Shown here: piece after piece, positions 52,431-59,184 of the stretch
How the letters are laid out: every line of letters starts with the position of its first letter
How positions within the stretch are numbered: the stretch's first letter is position 1
DNA from: Solihabitans fulvus
GTDB lineage: Bacteria > Actinomycetota > Actinomycetes > Mycobacteriales > Pseudonocardiaceae
Length of the DNA stretch: 64,000 nt
Assembly: GCF_008386585.1 (NCBI RefSeq)
Contig: NZ_VUOB01000001.1
Location: forward strand, 169,201 to 233,200
Direction of reading: 5' to 3'
Translations under genes and position numbers: made by a program
The notes under the pieces: model-generated
What the model was told of the DNA's origin: nothing
The model's database searches: none
What the model saw: the letters and a program-made list of their open reading frames with translations, nothing else

Positions 52431-53842
52431 GGGGACTCCCCGGCGAGCACCCACCGCTCGTACTCGGCGCGCTTGGCCGGCCCGAGCGGGTAGAGCCCGT
52501 CGATCGCGTCGCCCGCCTCGACCCGGTGCAGGATGAACCGTTCCTGGCGCTCCTGTTCCTCGGCGTCCCTGGCGACCTCGTCGACCAGCGCAGGCGGGAT
52601 GAGCAGCACGCCCTCGCCGTCGCCGACCAGCACGTCACCCGGCCGCACCAGCACGCCGCCGCAGGCGACGTCGACCCCGGTCTCCCACGGCACGTGCCTG
52701 CGGCCGAGGACCGCGGCGTGCGCGCCTGCCGAGTAGGTCGGCAGGTCGAGGTGGCCGAACGACGGGCTGTCGCGCAGGCAGCCGTCGGTGACGATGCCGG
52801 CGGCGCCCCGACGCAGCGCGCGCATCGCCAGGATGTCGCCGATGGTGCCGGCGCCCTGCTCGCCGCGCGCGTCGATGACCAGCACCTCGCCGGGTCCGAG
52901 CTGTTCGACGGCGCGCTTCTGCGCGTTCATGCCGCCGCCGCGCTCGGCGAACAGGTCTTCGCGCAGCGGCAGGAACCGCAGCGTGTGCGCGATGCCGACC
53001 ATCCGCAGGTCCGGCCGCGCCGGGCGGAGACCGGTCAGGAACGTGTGCTGGAGGCCGCGCCTGCGCAGCTGGCTGGACAGCGTCGCGGTGGACACCGAGC
53101 GCAGCGCCAACCTGGTCGCGGCGCTGATCGCGGGCACCGCGTTGCCCAGCGCCGCGGCCCGGTCGGCGGCGGTGACCTGGGGCCGCGCGCCGGGCGCCGG
53201 CAGTTCGTCCTCGGACTCTCTGACGTGGTTGCGCAGCGGTTCGGTGTCGCCGACGGCGACCTCCACCAGGTCGCCCGGCTCGACCACGGTCGCGCCGGTC
53301 GGCGTACCGGTGAGCAGGATGTCGCCCGGCTCCAGGGTGACCAGCCTGGACAGGTCGGCGATCAGGTAGCCGAAGTCGAACAGCAGGTCGGCGGTGCTGG
53401 CCTCCTGCGCGAGCACGCCGTTGACCCAGGTCCGCAGCCGCAGCGCGCCGAGGTCGAGCTCGCGCGGGTCCAGCAGCGCCGGCCCGACCGGGGTGTAGCC
53501 GTCGGCGCCCTTGCTGCGCAGGTTGGATCCCCGGTCCGCGTGGCGGAGATCGTGCACGCCGAAGTCGTTGGCCGCGGTGATGCCGCCGATGTGGTCGACG
53601 GCGTCGGCGCGGTCCACCCGGCTGGCCCGCCTGCCGATCACCACGGCGATCTCGCCCTCGAACGCGGACAGCGTGGTTCCCTTGGGCCGCACCAGGTCCC
53701 GGCCGGTCCAGGACAGCGAGGACGGCGGCTTGAGGAAGTAGGACGGCTCGGCGGGGAACCTGCCGCGTTCGGCGGCGCGGCTGCGGTAGTTCAGGTGCAC
53801 CGCGATGATCTTGGACGGCTTGAGGCCGAGGGGGTGTGCCAC
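52427..53842 (-). CDS. Fusion of FAH (HpaG-like) and RraA-like aldolase domains
   Basis: The 471-residue protein joins two enzymes. Residues 1-215 form a fumarylacetoacetate hydrolase domain of the HpaG type: SAFEGEIAVVIGRRA with the metal-binding Glu-x-Glu, GITAANDFGVHD, and PGDILLTGTPTG. Residues 235-471 form an RraA-like domain with VSTATLSSQLRRRG, GEVLVIDARGEQGAGTIGDILAMRALRRGAAGIVTDGCLRD. In aldolases of this family an acidic residue follows RD by three positions; here the residue is Ser. The first part could decarboxylate or isomerise the ring-cleavage product, and the second could cleave the final aldol to pyruvate. GTG 53842 starts the gene. It is 43 bp from hpaD. Confidence 0.88.
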   Translation of the reverse strand: MAHPLGLKPSKIIAVHLNYRSRAAERGRFPAEPSYFLKPPSSLSWTGRDLVRPKGTTLSAFEGEIAVVIGRRASRVDRADAVDHIGGITAANDFGVHDLRHADRGSNLRSKGADGYTPVGPALLDPRELDLGALRLRTWVNGVLAQEASTADLLFDFGYLIADLSRLVTLEPGDILLTGTPTGATVVEPGDLVEVAVGDTEPLRNHVRESEDELPAPGARPQVTAADRAAALGNAVPAISAATRLALRSVSTATLSSQLRRRGLQHTFLTGLRPARPDLRMVGIAHTLRFLPLREDLFAERGGGMNAQKRAVEQLGPGEVLVIDARGEQGAGTIGDILAMRALRRGAAGIVTDGCLRDSPSFGHLDLPTYSAGAHAAVLGRRHVPWETGVDVACGGVLVRPGDVLVGDGEGVLLIPPALVDEVARDAEEQERQERFILHRVEAGDAIDGLYPLGPAKRAEYERWVLAGESP

Positions 53843-53860
53843 TGCGTGCTCCTGGAAGGG

Positions 53861-53889
53861 TCGGTACGACCTAAATCGGTACGGCCTAA
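53861..53889. repeat. 15-bp tandem duplication across the hpaD stop codon
   Basis: TCGGTACGACCTAA (53861-53874) and TCGGTACGGCCTAA (53876-53889) repeat with a 15-bp period. The right copy contains the hpaD stop codon and the left copy duplicates it. Confidence 0.65.
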
Positions 53890-54737
53890 GCCGGCACAGG
53901 GAAGTCCACGATCACCTGGCCGGTGCCGCTGCTCGGGAAGTACTCGCACAGCTGCTCGCCGTGGCCGGTGTAGGCATCCCAGCCCAGCAGGCCGAACAGC
54001 ATCGCGGTGTCGGCCATCGCCGCCTCGCCGGTGCAGCGCTCGTTGTAGGTGGGCAGCGTGGCGAGGAACTCCGCGATCCGGCCGTCCCGCCACTGTTCGA
54101 GCACGACGCGGTCGGTCTGCTCGTTGAACGGGTTGCTGATTCGGTTCAGGTACGCCGAGGAGATCTCGTTGGTGGGGAACTGATGCGACAGCGAACCGCT
54201 GGCCAGGAACGCCACCTTTCGGTCGCTGCGCAGCACGGCGCGCGCGATCGCCTCGCCGACGCGGCGGTTCTCCTCGATCGTCGAGTAGATGTTGCAGCCG
54301 ATCGGCAGCACCGCGAGCGGGTCGCCGTCGCGGTTCATGAAGTGCATCGGCACCAGCGTCGCGTACTCGAGGCCGAGGTCGGTCACGTTGTGCACCAACG
54401 CGTGCTGCCCGCCGTTGTCGATCTCCTCGCCGACCAGCGCGGCCAGTTCGGGGCAGCCGGGGTAGTCGTAGACGAGGTCGGCGATGAAGTGCGGCAGCTC
54501 GTGCGAGGCGTAGCTGCCGTGGTGCCGCGCCTTGCCGTTGAGGTGGAAGCCCATGCTGTTCATCCAGTGCGAGTCCGCCACCAGGAAGGTGTCCGCGCCG
54601 CGTTCCCGCGCGCGCCTGCCCACCTCGGCCAGCCCCAGCTCCGCGGGTCGCCGGATGCCGTGGTGCCGGCCCGGCTGCACCGACAGCCAGATCGACGGCA
54701 CGTGCGTGATTTTCGCGGCCAGCACCAGCTCACCCAT
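53886..54737 (-). CDS. hpaD: 3,4-dihydroxyphenylacetate 2,3-dioxygenase, LigB-type extradiol enzyme
   Basis: The 283-residue protein has the extradiol (LigB-fold) pattern of Escherichia coli HpaD: AAKITHVPSIWLS with the metal His, LVADSHWMNSMGFHLNGKARHHG, DLGLEYATLVPMHFM, LASGSLSHQFPTNE and a C-terminal GWDAYTGHGEQLCEYFPSSGTGQ. It opens homoprotocatechuate next to the two hydroxyls. It is the first gene of the leftward operon and is divergent from the AraC-type activator. The paired palindromes at 54746-54782 lie in the shared promoter. Confidence 0.92.
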   Translation of the reverse strand: MGELVLAAKITHVPSIWLSVQPGRHHGIRRPAELGLAEVGRRARERGADTFLVADSHWMNSMGFHLNGKARHHGSYASHELPHFIADLVYDYPGCPELAALVGEEIDNGGQHALVHNVTDLGLEYATLVPMHFMNRDGDPLAVLPIGCNIYSTIEENRRVGEAIARAVLRSDRKVAFLASGSLSHQFPTNEISSAYLNRISNPFNEQTDRVVLEQWRDGRIAEFLATLPTYNERCTGEAAMADTAMLFGLLGWDAYTGHGEQLCEYFPSSGTGQVIVDFPVPA

Positions 54738-54745
54738 GGTGACCT

Positions 54746-54782
54746 CCTCGATCGAGGATCGTGTAGCAAATCGAATACGATT
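54746..54782. promoter_or_regulatory. Palindromes in the hpaD/AraC divergent promoter
   Basis: CCTCGATCGAGG (54746-54757), a perfect 12-bp palindrome, overlaps the ribosome-site region of hpaD. AATCG-AATA-CGATT (54769-54782) follows upstream. Both fit regulator binding, by GntR at the operon or by AraC. The rest of the 260-bp gap shows nothing else clear. Confidence 0.5.
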
Positions 54783-54997
54783 CGCCCGAGGCGACGGCGA
54801 CGCCGCTGATTCGCCCTGGCGCCAACAGGTCTAACAAAGCCGACGGGCATCGCCTTGACCCGCAGCGCACGGCCGTTGACGCGCAGCGCATGGGCCGTGT
54901 TCCCGGCGGACTCCGCAGGTAGCGCCTCTTGACGATTCCCGGGAGAAGGCACAGGGTGCCTGTCACACACTGTGACTCGCTCGGCAAGGAGGCCACG

Positions 54998-55957
54998 TTG
55001 ACGTACCTGGTCAGCACGGCGGGCACCCCGGCGGCGCAGCAGTTCGAGTTCTGGGAGTCTGCGGTCTCCAGGACGTTCGTGCCGCTCGAGGTGAGCGCGG
55101 GTGAGCGTTCGGTGTTCCGGGGCAGGCTGCGCGGCGAGAACCTGGGCAGCGTCGGGGTGTACGAGGCCACCGCCGACGCGCACGTGGTGCGCCGCACCAA
55201 CCGGACGATCTCCCGCGTCAACCCCGACTACTACAAGCTCGGCCTGCAACTGCACGGCACGGCCAAGCTCAGCCAGGACGGCCGGCGGGCCGCGCTGCTA
55301 CCAGGCGACTTCGCCATCTACGACACCACCAGGCCCTACACGCTGGCCTTCGACGACGTGTCCTCGACGCTGGTGCTGATGTTCCCGAGGGACATGCTGT
55401 GCCTGCCGACCGGGCACGTCGAGCGGCTCACCGCGACGCGCTTCACCGGCGGCTCCGGAGTCAGCGGCATCGTCAGCACGATCCTGGTGCAGCTGGCAAG
55501 GAACCTCAACGATCCGCACGTATACGGCAGCGTCCGGCTGGCCCGCAACGTGGTTGACCTGCTCGGCACCGCGCTCGCGGATCGGGTGGACTATCCCGAC
55601 GTGCCAACGGAAACCGCGCGAAGCGCGATGCTGTTGAAGATCAAGTCATTCATCGAGTCGCGGCTCAACGACCCCGGCCTCAGCCCCAACGAGATCGCGG
55701 CGGCGCACCACATCTCGACCCGCTACCTGCACAAGCTGTTCAGCGACGCGGGCACCACGGTGTCGGGTTGGACCCGGCACCGCAGGCTGGAGCGCTGCGG
55801 CCAGGACCTCGCCGACCCCAGCAAGCAGCAGCTCGCCATCGGCACCATCGGGGCCCGCTGGGGCCTGGTGGACGCCTCCTACCTGAGCCGGGCGTTCAAG
55901 ACCGAGTACGGCGTGAGCCCGAGCGAGTACCGGCACCGCAGCGCGCTGCACCGCTAG
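54998..55957 (+). CDS. AraC family regulator with AraC_binding_2 (FeaR-like) domain
   Basis: The 319-residue protein has an N-terminal cupin-like domain (QFEFWESAVSRTFVPLEV, VYEATADAHVVRRTNRTISRVNPDYYKLGLQLHGTA) like FeaR, the activator of phenethylamine/tyramine genes in E. coli. The C-terminal double helix-turn-helix reads LSPNEIAAAHHISTRYLHKLFSDAG and IGARWGLVDASYLSRAFKTEYGVSPSEYR. The TTG start at 54998 has AAGGAGG five bases before it, far better than the frame start at 54929. It stands between the hpa operon and the lasso operon and may act on amine catabolism. Confidence 0.9.
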   Translation: MTYLVSTAGTPAAQQFEFWESAVSRTFVPLEVSAGERSVFRGRLRGENLGSVGVYEATADAHVVRRTNRTISRVNPDYYKLGLQLHGTAKLSQDGRRAALLPGDFAIYDTTRPYTLAFDDVSSTLVLMFPRDMLCLPTGHVERLTATRFTGGSGVSGIVSTILVQLARNLNDPHVYGSVRLARNVVDLLGTALADRVDYPDVPTETARSAMLLKIKSFIESRLNDPGLSPNEIAAAHHISTRYLHKLFSDAGTTVSGWTRHRRLERCGQDLADPSKQQLAIGTIGARWGLVDASYLSRAFKTEYGVSPSEYRHRSALHR

Positions 55958-55962
55958 GGCGC

Positions 55963-55986
55963 ATCCCGTGGATCATGTGACGGGAT
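55963..55986. terminator. Hairpin between the AraC gene and the lasso operon end
   Basis: ATCCCGT and ACGGGAT form a 7-bp stem with a 10-nt loop six bases after the AraC stop. The lasso B2 gene converges from the other side and ends at 56172, so about 190 bp between show no further gene I would support. Confidence 0.45.
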
Positions 55987-56171
55987 CGCGGAGCCAGAGT
56001 CGGATCGAGGCGACATCGATGGTGCGACTGGGGCTACCGGCGGACTCCCGGCGGCAAGTGGACACGGCAGGATCACGACGACACCCTCGGCCCCGCCATC
56101 CCTCAAACGGACGAGACGCGGGGAACGGACCCGCGTGTGGTGACGGTGGCTGCGGGGGTGCGCCCACGCGA

Positions 56172-56603
56172 TCATGGAGCGGAGCGCGGCAGGGGCTCGA
56201 CGGTGAGCATCGGGTGATAGGTGCCGGTGTCCTCGGGTTCGCCGACGGGACGCCCCTCGGCCTCGACCCACGCATGCGCGGCGAACGGGCTGACCCGCAC
56301 TCCGGTACGCCAGGTGGGCCACGTGCCGCCAAGCCGGCACAGCAGGGCGGTTGCCAGCGAACGCTGGAGGCAGTAGCGGCCGGCGCACAGGGTACTCACG
56401 GCGGTCACCTGGTGGCGGGTCGCCAACGCCGTCGCATAAGGGGCCGGCGCCGCGCCGCGACGCACCGCGCGCAGCACGGCCTGAATCTGCCTTGGCGACA
56501 GGTGGGCGAGCAGCCGGGCTGCCGACACGGCGGCGTGGGCCGCGACCCGGCGAGACAGCGAAGGCCGGGCACCGTCGGTGTCGAGGGTCTGGCGGTGGCT
56601 CAT
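56172..56603 (-). CDS. Lasso peptide B2 protease (transglutaminase-like)
   Basis: The 143-residue protein is a Transglut_core3 lasso protease: an N-terminal helix pair (LSPRQIQAVLRAVRRG), catalytic Cys in STLCAGRYCLQRSLATALLCRLGG, and catalytic His in SPFAAHAWVEAEGRPVGEP with the downstream E/D-x-x-x-Y/H segment EDTGTYHPM. B2 removes the leader from the precursor at the TQ/GG site. It is the last of four genes; its ATG overlaps the B1 stop (ATGA). The size fits the split B1/B2 type seen in actinobacteria. Confidence 0.93.
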   Translation of the reverse strand: MSHRQTLDTDGARPSLSRRVAAHAAVSAARLLAHLSPRQIQAVLRAVRRGAAPAPYATALATRHQVTAVSTLCAGRYCLQRSLATALLCRLGGTWPTWRTGVRVSPFAAHAWVEAEGRPVGEPEDTGTYHPMLTVEPLPRSAP

Positions 56604-56857
56604 CGCGCGGTCACCAGTCCGGCCCGGGTGAGCTGGTCGAGCAGGGTGGTGACGTCGGCCGCCGCCCGTTCCCTGGTCACCGGGCGCGCCTGCGTGAGTC
56701 GGTCGATGATCTGCTCGGGGTCGTGGCCGTCCAGGAATGCGCGCACCACCAAGGCTCCGGTCGCGTTGAGCTGCCAGTAGCGGCCGGCCCGCCCGTCGAG
56801 CAGGACCATGCCGTCCTCGGTGGCGGAGCAGGTGACATCAGCGCGCAGCCGTGGCAT
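56600..56857 (-). CDS. Lasso peptide B1 recognition element (PqqD-like)
   Basis: The 85-residue protein is a PqqD-like RiPP recognition element: RLRADVTCSATEDGMVLLDGRAGRYWQLNATGALVVRAFLDG, then DPEQIIDRLTQARPVTRERAAADVTTLLDQLTRAGLV. The beta-hairpin and winged helices bind the leader peptide, here the Y-x-x-P-x-L part. The ATG at 56857 overlaps the end of the cyclase gene by 20 bp. A longer open frame extends upstream but lies in the cyclase gene and is its shadow. Confidence 0.92.
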   Translation of the reverse strand: MPRLRADVTCSATEDGMVLLDGRAGRYWQLNATGALVVRAFLDGHDPEQIIDRLTQARPVTRERAAADVTTLLDQLTRAGLVTAR

Positions 56858-58703
56858 GGCTGGACTCCTCGGGATCAGTTGGCTCCAGACCGGCGGGAAC
56901 GGGGTGGGCGGCGACGTCACGCAGCCACGCCTCGGCGCCGATGGTGTACTCCAGTTCGGCTTCGTTGCGGGCGAGCAGCCCAGGGCTGAGGAATGCGCTG
57001 CGAAGCCGGTTCGAGTCAACGACTCCGGCGCCGGCGAGGTGGGAGTCTTCGGCCCAGGCGGCGAGGTCGCGGCGGTGTTGTTTGACACCGCGATGCCATT
57101 CCTCGCCACAGTGGTCCTTGGTGACGCGCCGCAGCACCCGTTCGGGCACGACGCCGTCCATGGCGGCAGCCAGCAGGGGCTTGTACGTCCACGGGTCGAG
57201 GGCCTCGTGTGGCCGCACGGCGAGACAGGCGGTGATCACGGCGTCGTCGCAGAACGGACTGTCCGTGGGCAGCCCCAGCAGGGTGGTGGAGTGCTCGATC
57301 CGGGTGGCGACCCAACCGGCCTCCTGTGCCTGCCCGATCCACCGGTGCTGGGCATGGTCCCCGGACAGCGGACGACCGTCTCGAGCGGCGGCGCGGAGCA
57401 GGTCGGCCACGAGCACGCCGGCCTGTTCGCTGGCCCACGACGGAAGGCGTGTGACCGCACCCCAAGCGTGCGGCACCGACCTCGGATCCGTTGGCGCGTA
57501 GAGCTGTCGGGACAGCCCGTCGAGCCAGCGGCCGTAGGAGCGGCCGTCGAGCAGTGCACGTGCTGTGGCCGTCAGCGGCCACCGTTCCCTGGCCCGCCAG
57601 CCGGCCGCGTGCCGCAGCGCCGTGACGGGTTGGCGACGCAGCAGGCCGTGGACGACGCCGTTGGGCGGCTGGACGGCGTGGTCGCCGCCGTGACCGCCCA
57701 CCCGGCGTACCGCGCCCCTGGCGCGCAGGGCCGCCGCGATGGAGGCCTGCTGCGCCTGGTCCCGCAGCGCCAGGGACGGCTCGTCGGCTGGTTCCTGGCG
57801 TTCGTTCAGCCCGGTGAAGCAGGCTGGCAGGTCGGTGGACGGGAAGACCAGCGACTGCGCGTCGGGCAGGAGCTCCGCCGCGTGGCGGGCGTAGTCGCGG
57901 TCCTGGTTGCCGGGGGCCGTCCAGTGCAGGGTCGCGGTGATCAGCCTGGCCCCGGCCTCGGCGGCCAGGAAACACACGGACGTGGAGTCCATGCCACCGG
58001 AGAGGTCGGCGGCGAGCACCTCGCCGGGCCGCACCCGCAGGGCGACCGCGTCCCGCAGCGCGGTGCGCAGGGCGAGGGCTCCCTTGTCCAGCGGCGTCGT
58101 GTTGTCCGGTGGACGCCACCACGTCAGGGTGCGGTGGCGTCCGTCGCGTTCCAGCAGGAGCGCCTGTCCGGGAGGCACGGCGTGAACGCCCCGCCACATC
58201 GCGCCGCCGGCCACCGGGTGCGGCGCCGGCGGGACGCAGAGGCGTGCGGCGAGTTGGCCGGTGTCCACCTCGGCGCCGATCAGCCAGGCCAGGATGCGGG
58301 CCCGGTCCGCGCACACGGTCACGCCGTCGACGGCCGCGCGGTACAGCCGCCGCGTCCCGAACGCGGTGCCGCGCGCGTATCCCCGGTCGCCCAGGGAGGC
58401 GAACACGTGGAAACTGCCGTGGGCGCCGCGCACCGCCTCCTCGACAGCGGTGGGTGTCGGTGTGCCGCGCAGCCGCGCGGCCAAGTCCGGTGCGCTGAGC
58501 GAGGATGGCCCCGCCACCGCCAACCGGACGTCCCCGACGCGCGCGAGTGCCACCTGGTCGGGCGACCAACGGCCGAGCAGCCACGGCCGACCGGAAGGAT
58601 GCGGCACCCGCTGCGGAGCGTGCCGCCGCAACCGGGCCAGCAACTCGGGCGGCAGGTCCTGGTCGGGCAGCACCACGAACCATGACGTCGACACCTCGGG
58701 CAT
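56838..58703 (-). CDS. Lasso cyclase (asparagine synthetase-like, lasso C)
   Basis: The 621-residue protein is an asparagine-synthetase homologue of the lasso cyclase type. The N-terminal region (MPEVSTSWFVVLPDQDL) lacks the Cys2 of AsnB, so it should not hydrolyse glutamine. The synthetase domain has the ATP loop LAADLSGGMDSTSVCFLA near residue 235, and GLPTDSPFCDDAVITACLAV with WTYKPLLAAAMDGVVP near residue 500. It activates the Glu side chain as an adenylate and closes the macrolactam with the Gly amine. ATG 58703 has GGGAAAGG upstream. It follows the precursor gene by 63 bp. Confidence 0.93.
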   Translation of the reverse strand: MPEVSTSWFVVLPDQDLPPELLARLRRHAPQRVPHPSGRPWLLGRWSPDQVALARVGDVRLAVAGPSSLSAPDLAARLRGTPTPTAVEEAVRGAHGSFHVFASLGDRGYARGTAFGTRRLYRAAVDGVTVCADRARILAWLIGAEVDTGQLAARLCVPPAPHPVAGGAMWRGVHAVPPGQALLLERDGRHRTLTWWRPPDNTTPLDKGALALRTALRDAVALRVRPGEVLAADLSGGMDSTSVCFLAAEAGARLITATLHWTAPGNQDRDYARHAAELLPDAQSLVFPSTDLPACFTGLNERQEPADEPSLALRDQAQQASIAAALRARGAVRRVGGHGGDHAVQPPNGVVHGLLRRQPVTALRHAAGWRARERWPLTATARALLDGRSYGRWLDGLSRQLYAPTDPRSVPHAWGAVTRLPSWASEQAGVLVADLLRAAARDGRPLSGDHAQHRWIGQAQEAGWVATRIEHSTTLLGLPTDSPFCDDAVITACLAVRPHEALDPWTYKPLLAAAMDGVVPERVLRRVTKDHCGEEWHRGVKQHRRDLAAWAEDSHLAGAGVVDSNRLRSAFLSPGLLARNEAELEYTIGAEAWLRDVAAHPVPAGLEPTDPEESSHATAAR

Positions 58704-58766
58704 GGCAGGCACCTTTCCCGGTGGCGGGCGGGTCGGAAGGAGGTCCGCCCCGCCCACCGCGCGTCG

Positions 58767-58904
58767 TTACTGGGACATCAGGGCGTGGCCGCCCTCGGGG
58801 ACCACGTGCGGACCGCCCTGGGTGTGGTCGGCGAATCCGCCGACCTCGACCAGCAGCGGGGTCTCGTAGATGTCGGACGGTTCGATGCTCAGCGGCTCAC
58901 TCAC
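58767..58904 (-). CDS. Lasso peptide precursor A, 45 residues
   Basis: Reading leftward, GTG 58904 follows GGAGG by eight bases and the frame stops with TAA at 58767. The leader (29 residues, MSEPLSIEPSDIYETPLLVE then VGGFADHTQ) contains Y13, P16, L18, G22 and T28, an exact match to the lasso leader pattern YxxPxLxxxGxxxxxTxG. The core (residues 30-45) is GGPHVVPEGGHALMSQ. Glu37, core position 8, is the only acidic core residue, so an 8-residue Gly1-Glu8 ring and an 8-residue tail follow. There is no Cys, so it is a class II lasso peptide. The ring resembles GGAGHVPE of microcin J25. The gene lies first in the A-C-B1-B2 order. No transporter gene is near. Confidence 0.93.
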   Translation of the reverse strand: MSEPLSIEPSDIYETPLLVEVGGFADHTQGGPHVVPEGGHALMSQ

Positions 58905-58951
58905 TGTGGGCGCCTCCACTTCGCGGGCGGGCCTTCCGCCCTCCGTGACCG

Positions 58952-58991
58952 AAGCTAGCCACGGGCGATGAAACTCCGATGAACTCCGATG
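58952..58991 (-). promoter_or_regulatory. Lasso operon promoter with three direct repeats
   Basis: Upstream of the precursor, CATCG recurs at 58991-58987, 58981-58977 and 58970-58966 within TTCATCGGAGT-like units, spaced 10 and 11 bp. TAGCTT (58957-58952) fits a -10 box 8 bp downstream of the last repeat. Activator sites in one-turn repeats at the -35 position are typical of OmpR-type or SARP regulators. None is encoded next to the operon. Confidence 0.6.
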
Positions 58992-59184
58992 ACACGCTCG
59001 TCAGCGGAGTCGGCATGGCTGGCTCTACCGCAGTTCCTTGGGGCGCACAGGATGTCGCCGCGGTACCGCCGCTGCGCCGGCGCGGGATGCGCGCTGTGTC
59101 AACGACCATGCGCTGACAGGCAAACCTCCGCCGACACCCCCGACCCACACTGGCAGCGAAGCACCAGTGAGCGGAGGGAAAGCC

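Noticed and set aside
55954..56175. A 73-codon frame whose ATG overlaps the stop of lasso B2
   Set aside because: The overlap looks like coupling, but the product is rich in His, Arg, Ser and Pro without any fold pattern, and it ends in the AraC stop region. It is most likely chance.
58905..59184. A second precursor or small gene between the lasso precursor and the aldehyde dehydrogenase
   Set aside because: I translated the gap on the precursor strand and saw no further leader-like sequence with the YxxPxL pattern; it reads as two divergent promoters.
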